From NCBI GenBank assembly GCA_030693705.1, contig JAUYAB010000058.1:1-64000 (forward strand): a stretch of 64,000 nucleotides of DNA, in the 5' to 3' direction. Source of the stretch: Ignavibacteria bacterium (lineage in GTDB: Bacteria > Bacteroidota > Ignavibacteria > Ignavibacteriales > Ignavibacteriaceae). The translations under genes were made by a program, and so were the position numbers. Positions within the stretch are counted from its first letter, which is position 1. Every line of letters begins with the position of its first letter. The notes below the pieces were generated by a model that was not told where the DNA came from, did not search any database, and was given only the letters and a program-made list of their open reading frames with translations. This document shows, piece by piece, positions 36,181 to 44,687 of this stretch.

Positions 36181-36237
36181 CAAAGTTATCGTTGCACTAT
36201 TAAGAGAATGTTACCGAAGTGTTATGAAATTGTTAAA
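36181..36237 (-). promoter_or_regulatory. Pho box and -10 element of the OlsF operon
   Basis: Four 7-mers at an 11-bp pitch, TATTAAG (36198-36204), TGTTACC (36209-36215), TGTTATG (36220-36226) and TGTTAAA (36231-36237), are followed after 9 bp by TAACTTTG on the minus strand (36181-36188). The 7-mers are less perfect than in the other two Pho promoters but the geometry is identical. Confidence 0.82.
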
Positions 36238-36370
36238 AGATGATGGTCGGTTGCCGGTGGTCAACCGTCATTTGTTAATGGAAAATTAAAACCAAATTTT
36301 GAGATCATTAGAAATGTTTTGTAAGTTTCTTCCATAAAAACAGAAGTTATTACTTTCAAAAGGTGATATT

Positions 36371-37306
36371 ATGAAAATTCATTTTGTGTTTCTTCATATC
36401 TGCTTGTTATTGTTTTCCTTTACATATATTTATTCTCAGCCAAAAGAGATAAAAGAATTTGAAGGAGTAAAAAGAATTAATGGCACGGAGATTTTTTGTA
36501 AAGTTATCGGAAAAGGCAAACCCATAATTATAGTTCATGGCGGACCTGGACTTGCTCACGATTATCTGTTCGAACCGTTTAAGCAATTAGCAAATAGCTA
36601 TACGCTTATCTTTTTTGACCAACGGGGCTGCGGGAGATCCTCTGAGTTCTCAGATGCCGATACTATTAAAATGTCTGATTTAGTTGAAGATTTAGAAGGC
36701 GTAAGAAATATTTTCAATATTGATAAAATGATTTTGGCAGGACAATCGTGGGGAGCTTTAGTAAGTATTGAATATGCCTCGAAGTATCCCGGCAACGTAT
36801 CAAAACTTTTGCTTCTTGAACCGGCGCCAGGAAGTACACAATACCTTGGTGAATTTCAGAACACAATTATGCAGCGGCTTTCTAAAGCAGATAAAGAAAA
36901 GATTTCTCAATTAGCTCAAAACCCGGAATTAAAATTCAACCCTATCTTATTCAAAGAATTCATGGCCACAAGGTTTAAAGGATATTCAACAGATACAACT
37001 TTTATAGCTCAAATGCACATGGACTATTTCGACAGTTTAAGAGTAAAGAAATTCTTTGCAAGTTCGGCTGAATTTGGTTCTTACTTATTGAACTTTGACT
37101 TATATGATAAAATGGAAAGTATCGATACGCCGACGCTTATTATTCACGGGCAGTATGATCCCATCCCAACTTCTTCGATCGAAAAAATGTCCGGAGCGAT
37201 CAACTCTTCCGAACTGCATATAATAAATGGGAGCGGTCATTTTGTTCACCTTGAAAAACCTGATGAATATTTTAGTCTGATCCGTTATTTTTTAAGTAAG
37301 GAATAA
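36371..37306 (+). CDS. Exported alpha/beta hydrolase, proline iminopeptidase-like
   Basis: A 311-residue protein with a signal peptide (LLLFSFTYIYSQ). The fold markers are the oxyanion motif IIVHGGPGLAHDY, FFDQRGCGRSSEF, the nucleophile elbow LAGQSWGALVS, an acid in IIHGQYDPIP and the catalytic His in GSGHFVHLEKPDEY. HGGPG and DQRGCGRS are typical of prolyl aminopeptidases and related hydrolases; substrate is uncertain. It is transcribed divergently from the OlsF operon. Confidence 0.9.
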   Translation: MKIHFVFLHICLLLFSFTYIYSQPKEIKEFEGVKRINGTEIFCKVIGKGKPIIIVHGGPGLAHDYLFEPFKQLANSYTLIFFDQRGCGRSSEFSDADTIKMSDLVEDLEGVRNIFNIDKMILAGQSWGALVSIEYASKYPGNVSKLLLLEPAPGSTQYLGEFQNTIMQRLSKADKEKISQLAQNPELKFNPILFKEFMATRFKGYSTDTTFIAQMHMDYFDSLRVKKFFASSAEFGSYLLNFDLYDKMESIDTPTLIIHGQYDPIPTSSIEKMSGAINSSELHIINGSGHFVHLEKPDEYFSLIRYFLSKE

Positions 37307-37394
37307 ATTACTAAAACTTCTCTGGTTCCAAAATGCAGAATAAAAACCGCTGAAGTTTTTATAATCCCGGTGGTGTTCAATCGAAAGGTAAAAC

Positions 37395-37745
37395 ATGTGG
37401 CAATACATTATTAAAGTCGCCCTCTCGGCTATCTTAATTGTAGCGATTTCCGAGGCGTCAAAAAAAAGTTCTTTGATCGGAGGGATACTGGCATCCGTTC
37501 CTCTTGTTTCCGTTTTGGCAATGATCTGGTTATACATTGAAACCAAAGACATTCAGAAAATTTCACAATTATCTACAAGCGTTTTTTGGTTGGTTATCCC
37601 TTCTCTTTCGCTCTTCATTGTATTACCGTTACTTTTAAAATGGAAGGCAGCATTCTATCCGGCGCTTCTGATCTCCGTGGTAATTATGATTCTGTTTTAC
37701 TACTTGATGATTTATCTCTTAGGGAAATTTGGTGTGGATTTTTAA
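37395..37745 (+). CDS. DUF3147 family small membrane protein
   Basis: A 116-residue protein with four hydrophobic helices and the family-type N-terminus IIKVALSAILIVAISEASKK followed by IGGILASVPLVSVLAMIWLY. Function is unknown. It lies 90 bases after the hydrolase gene on the same strand and is followed by a palindromic repeat that may terminate it. Confidence 0.85.
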   Translation: MWQYIIKVALSAILIVAISEASKKSSLIGGILASVPLVSVLAMIWLYIETKDIQKISQLSTSVFWLVIPSLSLFIVLPLLLKWKAAFYPALLISVVIMILFYYLMIYLLGKFGVDF

Positions 37746-37750
37746 TACTT

Positions 37751-37801
37751 AAACCTCCGAGGTTTGAGGACTTTGACAAGTACACGAAACCTCGGAGGTT
37801 T
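37751..37801. repeat. Palindromic repeat element or terminator
   Basis: The perfect 15-base arms aaacctccgaggttt (37751-37765) and aaacctcggaggttt (37787-37801) enclose 21 bases, and each arm is itself nearly palindromic. A similar element with different arm sequence lies at 61971-62012. It sits between the DUF3147 gene and the methyltransferase gene. Confidence 0.8.
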
Positions 37802-37872
37802 GGTTTGAAGTTTTGTACAAAATAATATTTGCTTAGATTTACAATAGAATTATTTAAGGAAAGTTATCTGTT

Positions 37873-39330
37873 ATGAACTACATCTATTTGGGTGATTGCT
37901 TAAACGTCCTTAGGGACAATATCAAAGACGAATCGGTTGATCTTATCTATATCGATCCGCCGTTTAACAGCAAGCGTGATTACAATATTTTCTTTGACGA
38001 TAAGGAAATACAAACACAGCGAATCGCGTTTGAAGATACCTGGTCTTTGAAAAGCATACAAGATTCTCTGCAAGAACTCCACACGATGAAAACGGAAAAC
38101 CTTTTTTATCTTATGCTCACTTACCAAAAAGTTGCGCCGCATGCTTTTCCTTATTTGGTTATGATGAGTTTGCGTTTGATTGAACTGCACAGAGTTTTAA
38201 AACCAACAGGAAGTTTTTATCTTCATTGCGATTCAAATATGAGTCATTATTTGAAAACGATTTGTGATATTATTTTTGGTGAAAAGAAATTTAGAAATGA
38301 AATCATTTGGTCTAACGAATCTTCTTCGGGTTTCAAAACACAGGTTAAAAAGAAATTTGTGCGTGGACACGACAAAATTCTTTTCTATTCAAATGCTGAA
38401 GCTACTTTTCAAATAGAGCATCAACCTTTAGCTGCTTCCATAATAAAAAGGTATGATAAAATAACAGAAGATGGAAGAAGGTATAAAATTTACGTTGAGA
38501 GTGATGGGACGGAAAGGAAACAATTTCTTGAGCAATCTAAAGGAAGAAAACTGAGTGATACTTGGACTGACTTACCATCTTTTCAAACCGTCAATGCCTC
38601 TAGAGAATGGATGGGTTATCCAACACAAAAACCAAAAGCATTATTAGAAAGAATAATTAAAGCAAGCAGTAACGAAGGAGACACCGTGCTTGACGGTTTC
38701 TGCGGCTGCGGCACTACAGTTGACGCGGCGGAAAGTTTACACCGCAACTGGATTGGGATTGATATTTCTCCCATTGCTATTTCGTTAATTAAAAGAAGAT
38801 TGAACAACACCTACGGAAAACATCTAAGCAGTTTTGAAGTACGCGGAACTCCAACCGATGAAGTTAGCGCAGTTGAGTTATGGAAACAAAATCCAAACGC
38901 CTTCCAGGATTGGTGGCTTACGGAGTTTGAAGTTTTCTCAACAACGTTCGGTTCAAAAGGGGCGGACAAAGGAATTGACGGAATCGGGCAATATCTTGTT
39001 TCAGCAACGGATTCTATCCGTGTTGCATTTCAAGTTAAAGGGGGCAAAGTGCAATCAAAAGATATTGATGCGTTGATAGGAGTTCTTTCAAAACATAAAT
39101 GCGAGCTTGGAGTATTTCTTTCAATTGAAGAACCGACCAGACCAATGTTAGATACTATAGCGCAGCAAGGCTTTGTAGAGTTCCCGGGATTCCAATATCC
39201 CAAAATTCAGATTTTAACGTTGAAAGATTTCTTCGGCAATAAGTTCCCGAAACTCCCGAAAGATAATATTACATTCAAAGCGGCGCAGTTCAAAGGGAAG
39301 AAGAGCAAACAAATTGAGTTGGGAATTTAA
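37873..39330 (+). CDS. DNA methyltransferase fused to an Mrr-like restriction endonuclease domain
   Basis: A 485-residue fusion. The first two thirds form a beta-class amino-methyltransferase: catalytic motif IV DPPF (residues 28-31) comes before the SAM-binding motif VLDGFCGCGTTVDAA (about 270-285), followed by WIGIDISPIAISLIKRRL. The C-terminal part (about 345-470) looks like a PD-(D/E)XK nuclease of the Mrr/restriction type, with GIDGIGQ before the core VAFQVKGG. Modification and cleavage would then reside in one chain, as in type IIC/IIG-like enzymes; whether a target-recognition domain lies in the middle region (150-260) is unclear. No separate restriction or specificity gene is adjacent. 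Repeats flank it on both sides, which is compatible with transfer as a single-gene module. Confidence 0.85.
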   Translation: MNYIYLGDCLNVLRDNIKDESVDLIYIDPPFNSKRDYNIFFDDKEIQTQRIAFEDTWSLKSIQDSLQELHTMKTENLFYLMLTYQKVAPHAFPYLVMMSLRLIELHRVLKPTGSFYLHCDSNMSHYLKTICDIIFGEKKFRNEIIWSNESSSGFKTQVKKKFVRGHDKILFYSNAEATFQIEHQPLAASIIKRYDKITEDGRRYKIYVESDGTERKQFLEQSKGRKLSDTWTDLPSFQTVNASREWMGYPTQKPKALLERIIKASSNEGDTVLDGFCGCGTTVDAAESLHRNWIGIDISPIAISLIKRRLNNTYGKHLSSFEVRGTPTDEVSAVELWKQNPNAFQDWWLTEFEVFSTTFGSKGADKGIDGIGQYLVSATDSIRVAFQVKGGKVQSKDIDALIGVLSKHKCELGVFLSIEEPTRPMLDTIAQQGFVEFPGFQYPKIQILTLKDFFGNKFPKLPKDNITFKAAQFKGKKSKQIELGI

Positions 39331-39333
39331 TAA

Positions 39334-39386
39334 CAACCTCACCCTTAGTCCCTCTCCTTACCAAGGAGAGGGAAACAGGGAGAGGT
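39334..39386. repeat. Nested palindromic repeat after the methyltransferase gene
   Basis: The inner arms ccctctcctt (39350-39359) and aaggagaggg (39363-39372) form a 10-bp stem with a 3-base loop. The outer words aacctc and gaggtt are also complementary. It begins 4 bases after the stop and could terminate both convergent genes or be a dispersed REP-like element. Confidence 0.75.
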
Positions 39387-39428
39387 TAATTGCTCGCTTG
39401 CAAGATGCTGCCAAAATTAAACAGCACC

Positions 39429-41093
39429 TTATTTAATATTCACCACTTCTTTTGAAACACCTTCCCCAAATTCAAAAGGAATTTTTGCGCAATCTGTCTT
39501 TGTGTTTATGAGCGTAATGTTTTTCGTCTTTTCACCATTCAATTTTATAAAGAGATCTACCGTACTGCCACAAGAAAAATTATCAAAGGTAAAACCAAAA
39601 GAATTGTTTAACGAGATAAGCGGAGAGGTAAGAGATTTTACAATCACATTTTTAAAAGTGATGTTACTTGCCTCCGATGATTCAATTCCTTTATCGGCTA
39701 TGAACACCGAATTGCTGATCTCAATATTGGAAACACATTCCGGAGTTAAGCTTTTAATAAGAAATGCTTGCGCGGCTCCATCACAGTTGACATTGTTCAT
39801 TTTAATGTTTTTGAAGGTGGGAATTCTGGTTGCATCTTTTTGGTCTGTTGTTTTTGGGGCTCCCGAATCAACATAAAAGAGATCAAAAGAAATTGCTTCA
39901 TCGGCAATATCTTTCATGTAAATGTCTTGAATATAAATATCTTCAACTAAGCCGCCCTTATCATTGCCGCTTTTAAATCTCAATCCTACATCGGTAAAAT
40001 TGAAAGTACAATTCTGAACAAAAATATTTTTCATGCCTCCAAAAGTATTGCTGCCAAGAACAAATCCACCGTGAGCATGAAGAACAACACAATCGCGAAT
40101 AACAATATTCTTTAACGCCGGTTCATTACTTTTTTTATCGATCTTGTCGGACTTCATGCAAATACCATCGTCGCCGGTGTTTACGGTGCATTTATAGATC
40201 AAAGCGTTTTGGGAAGCGCTTAAATCAATACCGTCGGCATTCTGAGCCCACCATTCATTAAATATTTTAACATCACGAACAATAATATTCCTTGATTTGT
40301 GGATGTAGATGTTCATGTTTGCAGAATTTTCAAACGTTGGACCATCAAGTAAAATATTTTTACAATTAACGAAGAGTGCAAGGTGAGGGCGGAAGTAATC
40401 TTTTATCTTTTGGTAATCTTCAATTGTTAAATCCTTCACCGATTTCTGTGCAAGAAATTCCTCAGCATCGGCAGCTTGTTTTGAGGGCCACCACATATCC
40501 TGCTTTTTATTTAAGGCTCCTCCTTTGTTCAACAACTCCTTCCATTGCGACGGGTTCATTTTACTTTTCTTCACAGGTCTCCACGTTTGACCATTCCCAT
40601 TAATTAATCCATCTCCGGTAATAGCAACATTCTCAAGTTTATTTGCAAGTATCGGGAACTGATTAATGTACCCGCTTTTTGAAGGATTTTTAATTAACGG
40701 GTAATCATTATGATCGGCACTAAAAACTATGAGCGCCCCTTTTTCAAGATGAAGATTAACATTGCTTCTCAATTCGATTGGTCCGGTTGACCACAGACCG
40801 GAAGGAACTATGACATAACCGCCACCGGCGTTAGCGCATTCGTCAATAGCAGCTTGAATTGCTTTGGTGTTCTTTGTTACTCCGTTACCAACAGCGCCAT
40901 ACTTCGTAATATCAAAATACTTTTGTGGGAAAGATGGGATTTGCAACTGCTCCATGTGAAAAGGTAAATTTTTTGTGTAGGCATCGACTTCTTCTCTTAG
41001 AGATATCTGCGCCTGCAGCTTAATCGAAAGTGAGGGTATCAGAATAAAAATAAGTGTGGAGAAGATAATAGAAAGTGTGTGTGAAGTCTTCAT
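39429..41093 (-). CDS. Exported glycoside hydrolase family 28 (polygalacturonase-like)
   Basis: A 554-residue protein with a signal peptide (FSTLIFILIPSLSIKLQAQ). The right-handed beta-helix shows the GH28 active-site motifs NADGIDL, NTGDDGICMKS, HAHGGFVLGS and RFKSGNDKGG. The N-terminal motif YGAVGNGVTKNTKAIQAAID is typical of pectate-lyase-superfamily proteins. It probably hydrolyses galacturonan-type or related plant polysaccharide outside the cytoplasm. No SusCD pair or other CAZyme gene lies nearby. Confidence 0.92.
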   Translation of the reverse strand: MKTSHTLSIIFSTLIFILIPSLSIKLQAQISLREEVDAYTKNLPFHMEQLQIPSFPQKYFDITKYGAVGNGVTKNTKAIQAAIDECANAGGGYVIVPSGLWSTGPIELRSNVNLHLEKGALIVFSADHNDYPLIKNPSKSGYINQFPILANKLENVAITGDGLINGNGQTWRPVKKSKMNPSQWKELLNKGGALNKKQDMWWPSKQAADAEEFLAQKSVKDLTIEDYQKIKDYFRPHLALFVNCKNILLDGPTFENSANMNIYIHKSRNIIVRDVKIFNEWWAQNADGIDLSASQNALIYKCTVNTGDDGICMKSDKIDKKSNEPALKNIVIRDCVVLHAHGGFVLGSNTFGGMKNIFVQNCTFNFTDVGLRFKSGNDKGGLVEDIYIQDIYMKDIADEAISFDLFYVDSGAPKTTDQKDATRIPTFKNIKMNNVNCDGAAQAFLIKSLTPECVSNIEISNSVFIADKGIESSEASNITFKNVIVKSLTSPLISLNNSFGFTFDNFSCGSTVDLFIKLNGEKTKNITLINTKTDCAKIPFEFGEGVSKEVVNIK

Positions 41094-41190
41094 TTAATAT
41101 TTTCCTTTTAATAAAAATATCACCCGGAACCGAACCTATGCGATTTAAATACGACTAATGATGATTGCCGATTGACTTTTGATCAAAACC

Positions 41191-42192
41191 CTACTGCAAG
41201 AATGTAACTGTAAACCAATAAATTATTGCTGCAAAAAGCGCGGTAACAGGAATTGTTAACACCCATGCCCAAACCAGATCAATAGTAACTTTCCATTTTA
41301 CTGCTGATAAGCGTTTTGTAATTCCCGCACCGATAATTGAGCCGGTGATCGTATGCGTTGTGCTTACAGGAATTCCCATAATCGCGGTTCCAAAAAGTGT
41401 AATTGCACCGGCGGTTTCTGCCGAGAATCCTTCGAAGGGACGAAGCTTGGTAATTTTTTGTCCCATCGTTTTTACAATGCGCCAACCGCCGGACATTGTC
41501 CCCAACGCAATAGCCAAATGACATGAGAGCACAACCCATAATGGTATAGTGTCGGATTGTTTTAAGGCGCCTGATGAAACCAATGCAACGAATATGATTC
41601 CCATCATCTTTTGCGCATCGTTTGAACCATGCCCAAGGCTGTAGGCGGCGGAGGAAGCAAGTTGAAGTTTGCGAAAAATTTTATCTACTTTATACGGCGC
41701 AGAGTCTTTGCTTAAATTCAAAACTATGATTGAAAAGAAATATGAAATGACGATACCGATAAGCGGCGCTAAAAAAATGAACATAATGATCTTTATAACC
41801 GACCCCATAAAAATTGCGCTGAATCCTGCCTTGGTTATTGCCGCACCTACAAATCCTCCGACCATTGTATGAGACGAACTTGACGGAATGCCATACCACC
41901 ATGTAAGCAGATTCCAAATTATCGCGGCGACTAATCCGCTTCCAACAACAGTTAGATCGATTACATCGGCGTGAACAATCCCCTTGCCGATCGTGTTTGC
42001 AACGTGCAATCCGAAGAAAAGGAAAGCAATAAAATTAAAAAATGCTGCCCATGCAACTGCAAACTTGGGTGAAAGTACACGGGTTGAAACAACTGTGGCA
42101 ATAGAATTTGCTGCATCGTGAAAGCCGTTAATAAAATCAAAGATTAGAGCTAAAGCTATAATTGAAATTAATGGGAGATAATCTATCTGCAT
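41191..42192 (-). CDS. pit: PiT-family inorganic phosphate transporter
   Basis: A 333-residue membrane protein with the two PiT signatures: FDFINGFHDAANSIATVVSTRVLSP near the start (DFINGFHDAAN, 11 residues) and GAGITKRLSAVKW towards the end, plus SLGHGSNDAQK. It carries out low-affinity, ion-coupled phosphate uptake. It follows a DUF47 gene after 29 bases. No Pho box is seen upstream, which agrees with a constitutive low-affinity system. Confidence 0.94.
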   Translation of the reverse strand: MQIDYLPLISIIALALIFDFINGFHDAANSIATVVSTRVLSPKFAVAWAAFFNFIAFLFFGLHVANTIGKGIVHADVIDLTVVGSGLVAAIIWNLLTWWYGIPSSSSHTMVGGFVGAAITKAGFSAIFMGSVIKIIMFIFLAPLIGIVISYFFSIIVLNLSKDSAPYKVDKIFRKLQLASSAAYSLGHGSNDAQKMMGIIFVALVSSGALKQSDTIPLWVVLSCHLAIALGTMSGGWRIVKTMGQKITKLRPFEGFSAETAGAITLFGTAIMGIPVSTTHTITGSIIGAGITKRLSAVKWKVTIDLVWAWVLTIPVTALFAAIIYWFTVTFLQ

Positions 42193-42221
42193 GTGAGTCT
42201 GCCGGGTTTTCTAATTAATTA

Positions 42222-42839
42222 TTACGAGTTTTTAATTAAGATTGAAATAATCACATTTGCCGTTGACTGGCATTTGTCGCATGCTTTCTCAAGCATATCA
42301 AGAATTTCTTTCTTCTTAAACAAGGTGATGGCATCTTTTTCTTCAACAAAAAGTTTCTTTAAGGTTGAGCGGTATATATTATCTGCTTCCGTTTCCAAAT
42401 CCTTAACCGCTTTACACTCGTTGATTTGTTTCCCTTTGTTTTTTAAATCTTGTAATACAATTTCCAATTCTTTTATCTGTCTGAAGATGATCATTGAGAG
42501 TTGTTCGGCTCCGTCAATTTTTTCCGTAATGTTATAAATATCAATTCGGGCAACGGTTCCCAAAAGGATATCGCTGATGCTGTCAATCTTTTTTATTAAG
42601 CTGAAAATATCTTCGCGGTCGAACGGCGTAATAAATGTATTGTTGAGCCGCTTAATAACTTTCGTACTTATCTCATCACACCGTTTTTCAAGCGGTTTTA
42701 ATCTTAAATAAATGTCTTTTTCATAGATGTCTGAAGCAAAGAACTCGTGAGTAATACGAGCCATCTCTTCAACATGGGTGATAATGTCTTTGAAATCTTC
42801 GAAGTATTTTTCTTCTTTTGGTAATAGTCCTTTGAACAT
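42222..42839 (-). CDS. DUF47 (PhoU-like) partner of PiT transporter
   Basis: A 205-residue all-helical protein of the DUF47/PhoU-related family, with the N-terminal KEEKYFEDFKDIITHVEEMAR and the acidic helices CDEISTKVIKRLNNTFITP and FDREDIFSLIKKIDSISDIL. In many bacteria it is encoded directly upstream of pit and thought to regulate that transporter, as here. Confidence 0.92.
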   Translation of the reverse strand: MFKGLLPKEEKYFEDFKDIITHVEEMARITHEFFASDIYEKDIYLRLKPLEKRCDEISTKVIKRLNNTFITPFDREDIFSLIKKIDSISDILLGTVARIDIYNITEKIDGAEQLSMIIFRQIKELEIVLQDLKNKGKQINECKAVKDLETEADNIYRSTLKKLFVEEKDAITLFKKKEILDMLEKACDKCQSTANVIISILIKNS

Positions 42840-43032
42840 ATTCTTTTCCTTAAAAAGTTTTTATATCTGCTTATTAAAGATAGGAAATAATGAAAAATTC
42901 TTAATTGTTTTCTTCATTTTTATAAAAAAACAGTATTTTATCATGGAGAAAAATTTCGGTTTAACAAATTGATTTGAGTTTAGTAAGTTCTTATTAATAT
43001 TTAATTAAAAAGTTATACAAGGGAAATTCAAT

Positions 43033-43821
43033 ATGAAAAAATATCTTATTCTTTTTTGTTTTATCACGGCTGTAATATTTTTTGGCTGTGGCAAGGGGAA
43101 AGTTTCCGTTACACTCGCCGGTTCAACAGCATTTCAACCATTTGCAGAAAAAATTGCTGATGAGTATATGAAGGCAAATCCAAATATTACCATTACCGTA
43201 CAAGGGGGTGGTTCAGCGGTTGGAATTCAATCTGCTAATTCCGGTGCGGCGCAAATCGGAATGGCAGATCTTGTAAAACTACCGGATGAAGCAAAAGGGC
43301 TTACCTCCATAGTAGTGGCGCAGGATGGTATCGCAATAATAGTTAATCCTAAAAACAAGATAGAAAATTTGAGTACTGAACAGCTCCGTGATGTTTTCAA
43401 CGGAAAAATTAAAAACTGGAAAGAAGTCGGAGGAATGGATGCGCCAATAACAGTGGTGTCCCGCGAAGCCGGATCAGGTACAAGGTCTTCGTTTGAAAAA
43501 ATCGTAACCGGAATTAAACTCGTCGATAAAGCGGTAATTCAAAATTCAAATGGAACAATCCGGGAAACCGTTGCAAATGATGAAAATTCGATCGGGTATA
43601 TTTCACATGGTATCCTTAATGAAAAGGTGAAAGCGTTGAAAATTGACAATGTTGAATGCACTACCGAATCGATTATCGCAAAGAATTATATTCTGGTACG
43701 TCCGATATTCCTTTTAACAAAAGGAGCGGCTGAGGGTGAGGTAAAGAAATTTATTGACTATATCCTTACAGAAGAAATTCAGTCAATGATAAAGAAAGAC
43801 GGATTACTCCCGGCAAAATAA
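43033..43821 (+). CDS. pstS: PstS-like phosphate-binding lipoprotein of second Pst system
   Basis: A 262-residue protein with a lipoprotein signal (AVIFFGC, Cys19) and phosphate-binding motifs LAGSTAFQPFAEK, VQGGGSAVGIQS and SREAGSGTRSSFEK. It is the first gene of pstSCABB-phoU. The 11-bp-pitch words upstream (about 42981-43009: tagtaag, tattaat, aattaaa) are too degenerate to call a Pho box with confidence, so this system may be controlled differently from the first. Confidence 0.94.
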   Translation: MKKYLILFCFITAVIFFGCGKGKVSVTLAGSTAFQPFAEKIADEYMKANPNITITVQGGGSAVGIQSANSGAAQIGMADLVKLPDEAKGLTSIVVAQDGIAIIVNPKNKIENLSTEQLRDVFNGKIKNWKEVGGMDAPITVVSREAGSGTRSSFEKIVTGIKLVDKAVIQNSNGTIRETVANDENSIGYISHGILNEKVKALKIDNVECTTESIIAKNYILVRPIFLLTKGAAEGEVKKFIDYILTEEIQSMIKKDGLLPAK

Positions 43822-43829
43822 TAGACTCT

Positions 43830-44687
43830 ATGAAAATATTTGGTGAGAAAGGAGTAGAACGACTCCTGTCGGTGGTAGCATTTTCGGCAATCTCTGCTTT
43901 GGCACTGATTGCGCTATTTATTTTTATTGAGGGACTTCCTTTTCTATTTAGGTATGGAGTAAAAGACTTCCTGTTTTCATCCGATTGGCGTCCGGAGTCC
44001 GGAAAGTTTGGTATCTATCCAATGATATCTGCATCATTCTGGGTGATGCTGGGAGCGATGCTTGTAGGCGCGCCGCTTGGAATTGCAGGAGCTATATTCC
44101 TGGCTGAGTTTACACCCAAAACGGTAATGCATATTGTCAAACCGGCTATTGAACTGCTTGCCGCCGTCCCATCGGTAATATATGGTTTTATTGGTGTGGT
44201 GGTTCTCGCCCCGATTATAAGAGAAATATTTGGAGGTCCCGGACTGTCTGTACTCGCTGGCGCAATCATTCTGGGAATTATGATACTACCTACAGTTATA
44301 AGTATTTCAATCGATTCTATCCTCGCTGTGCCGGTTTCTTTCCGGGAAGGATCGCTTGCCTTAGGAGCTACCGTCTGGCAGACTGTCCACATGCTAACAA
44401 TTAAAGCGGCAAAATCGGGAATAGTTGCAAGCATCATTCTCGGTATGGGAAGAGCGATTGGCGAAACCATGGCGGTTATTATGGTTACCGGTAATTCAGT
44501 AATGATACCCAATTCCCCGCTTGATTCAGCCCGAACTCTAACAGCCAATATAGCACTCGAAATGAGTTACGCCACGGGCATGCATCGTGAAGCACTATTT
44601 GCAACCGGTGTGGTCTTATTCATTGTTATAATTATTCTGAATTCCATAGCGAGTGTTGCTATTAGAAAGAAAGTGATAGTGAAATGA
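43830..44687 (+). CDS. pstC: Phosphate ABC transporter permease PstC of second system
   Basis: A 285-residue permease with about six helices and the coupling loop FREGSLALGATVWQTV. PAIELLAAVPSVIYGFIG and GRAIGETMAVIMVTGN match PstC. It lies 8 bases after pstS and overlaps pstA in an ATGA junction. Confidence 0.94.
   Translation: MKIFGEKGVERLLSVVAFSAISALALIALFIFIEGLPFLFRYGVKDFLFSSDWRPESGKFGIYPMISASFWVMLGAMLVGAPLGIAGAIFLAEFTPKTVMHIVKPAIELLAAVPSVIYGFIGVVVLAPIIREIFGGPGLSVLAGAIILGIMILPTVISISIDSILAVPVSFREGSLALGATVWQTVHMLTIKAAKSGIVASIILGMGRAIGETMAVIMVTGNSVMIPNSPLDSARTLTANIALEMSYATGMHREALFATGVVLFIVIIILNSIASVAIRKKVIVK

Noticed and set aside
42981-43009. Possible Pho box upstream of the second pstS
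   Set aside because: The words tagtaag, tattaat and aattaaa have an 11-bp pitch but match the consensus poorly, and no TAnnTTTG element follows at 9 bp. AT-rich sequence can give this by chance.
44015-44548. 177-codon frame opposite to pstC of the second system
   Set aside because: It is a shadow of a clear PstC gene; the translation is rich in Thr, Ile and Pro as expected from the antisense of membrane-protein codons.
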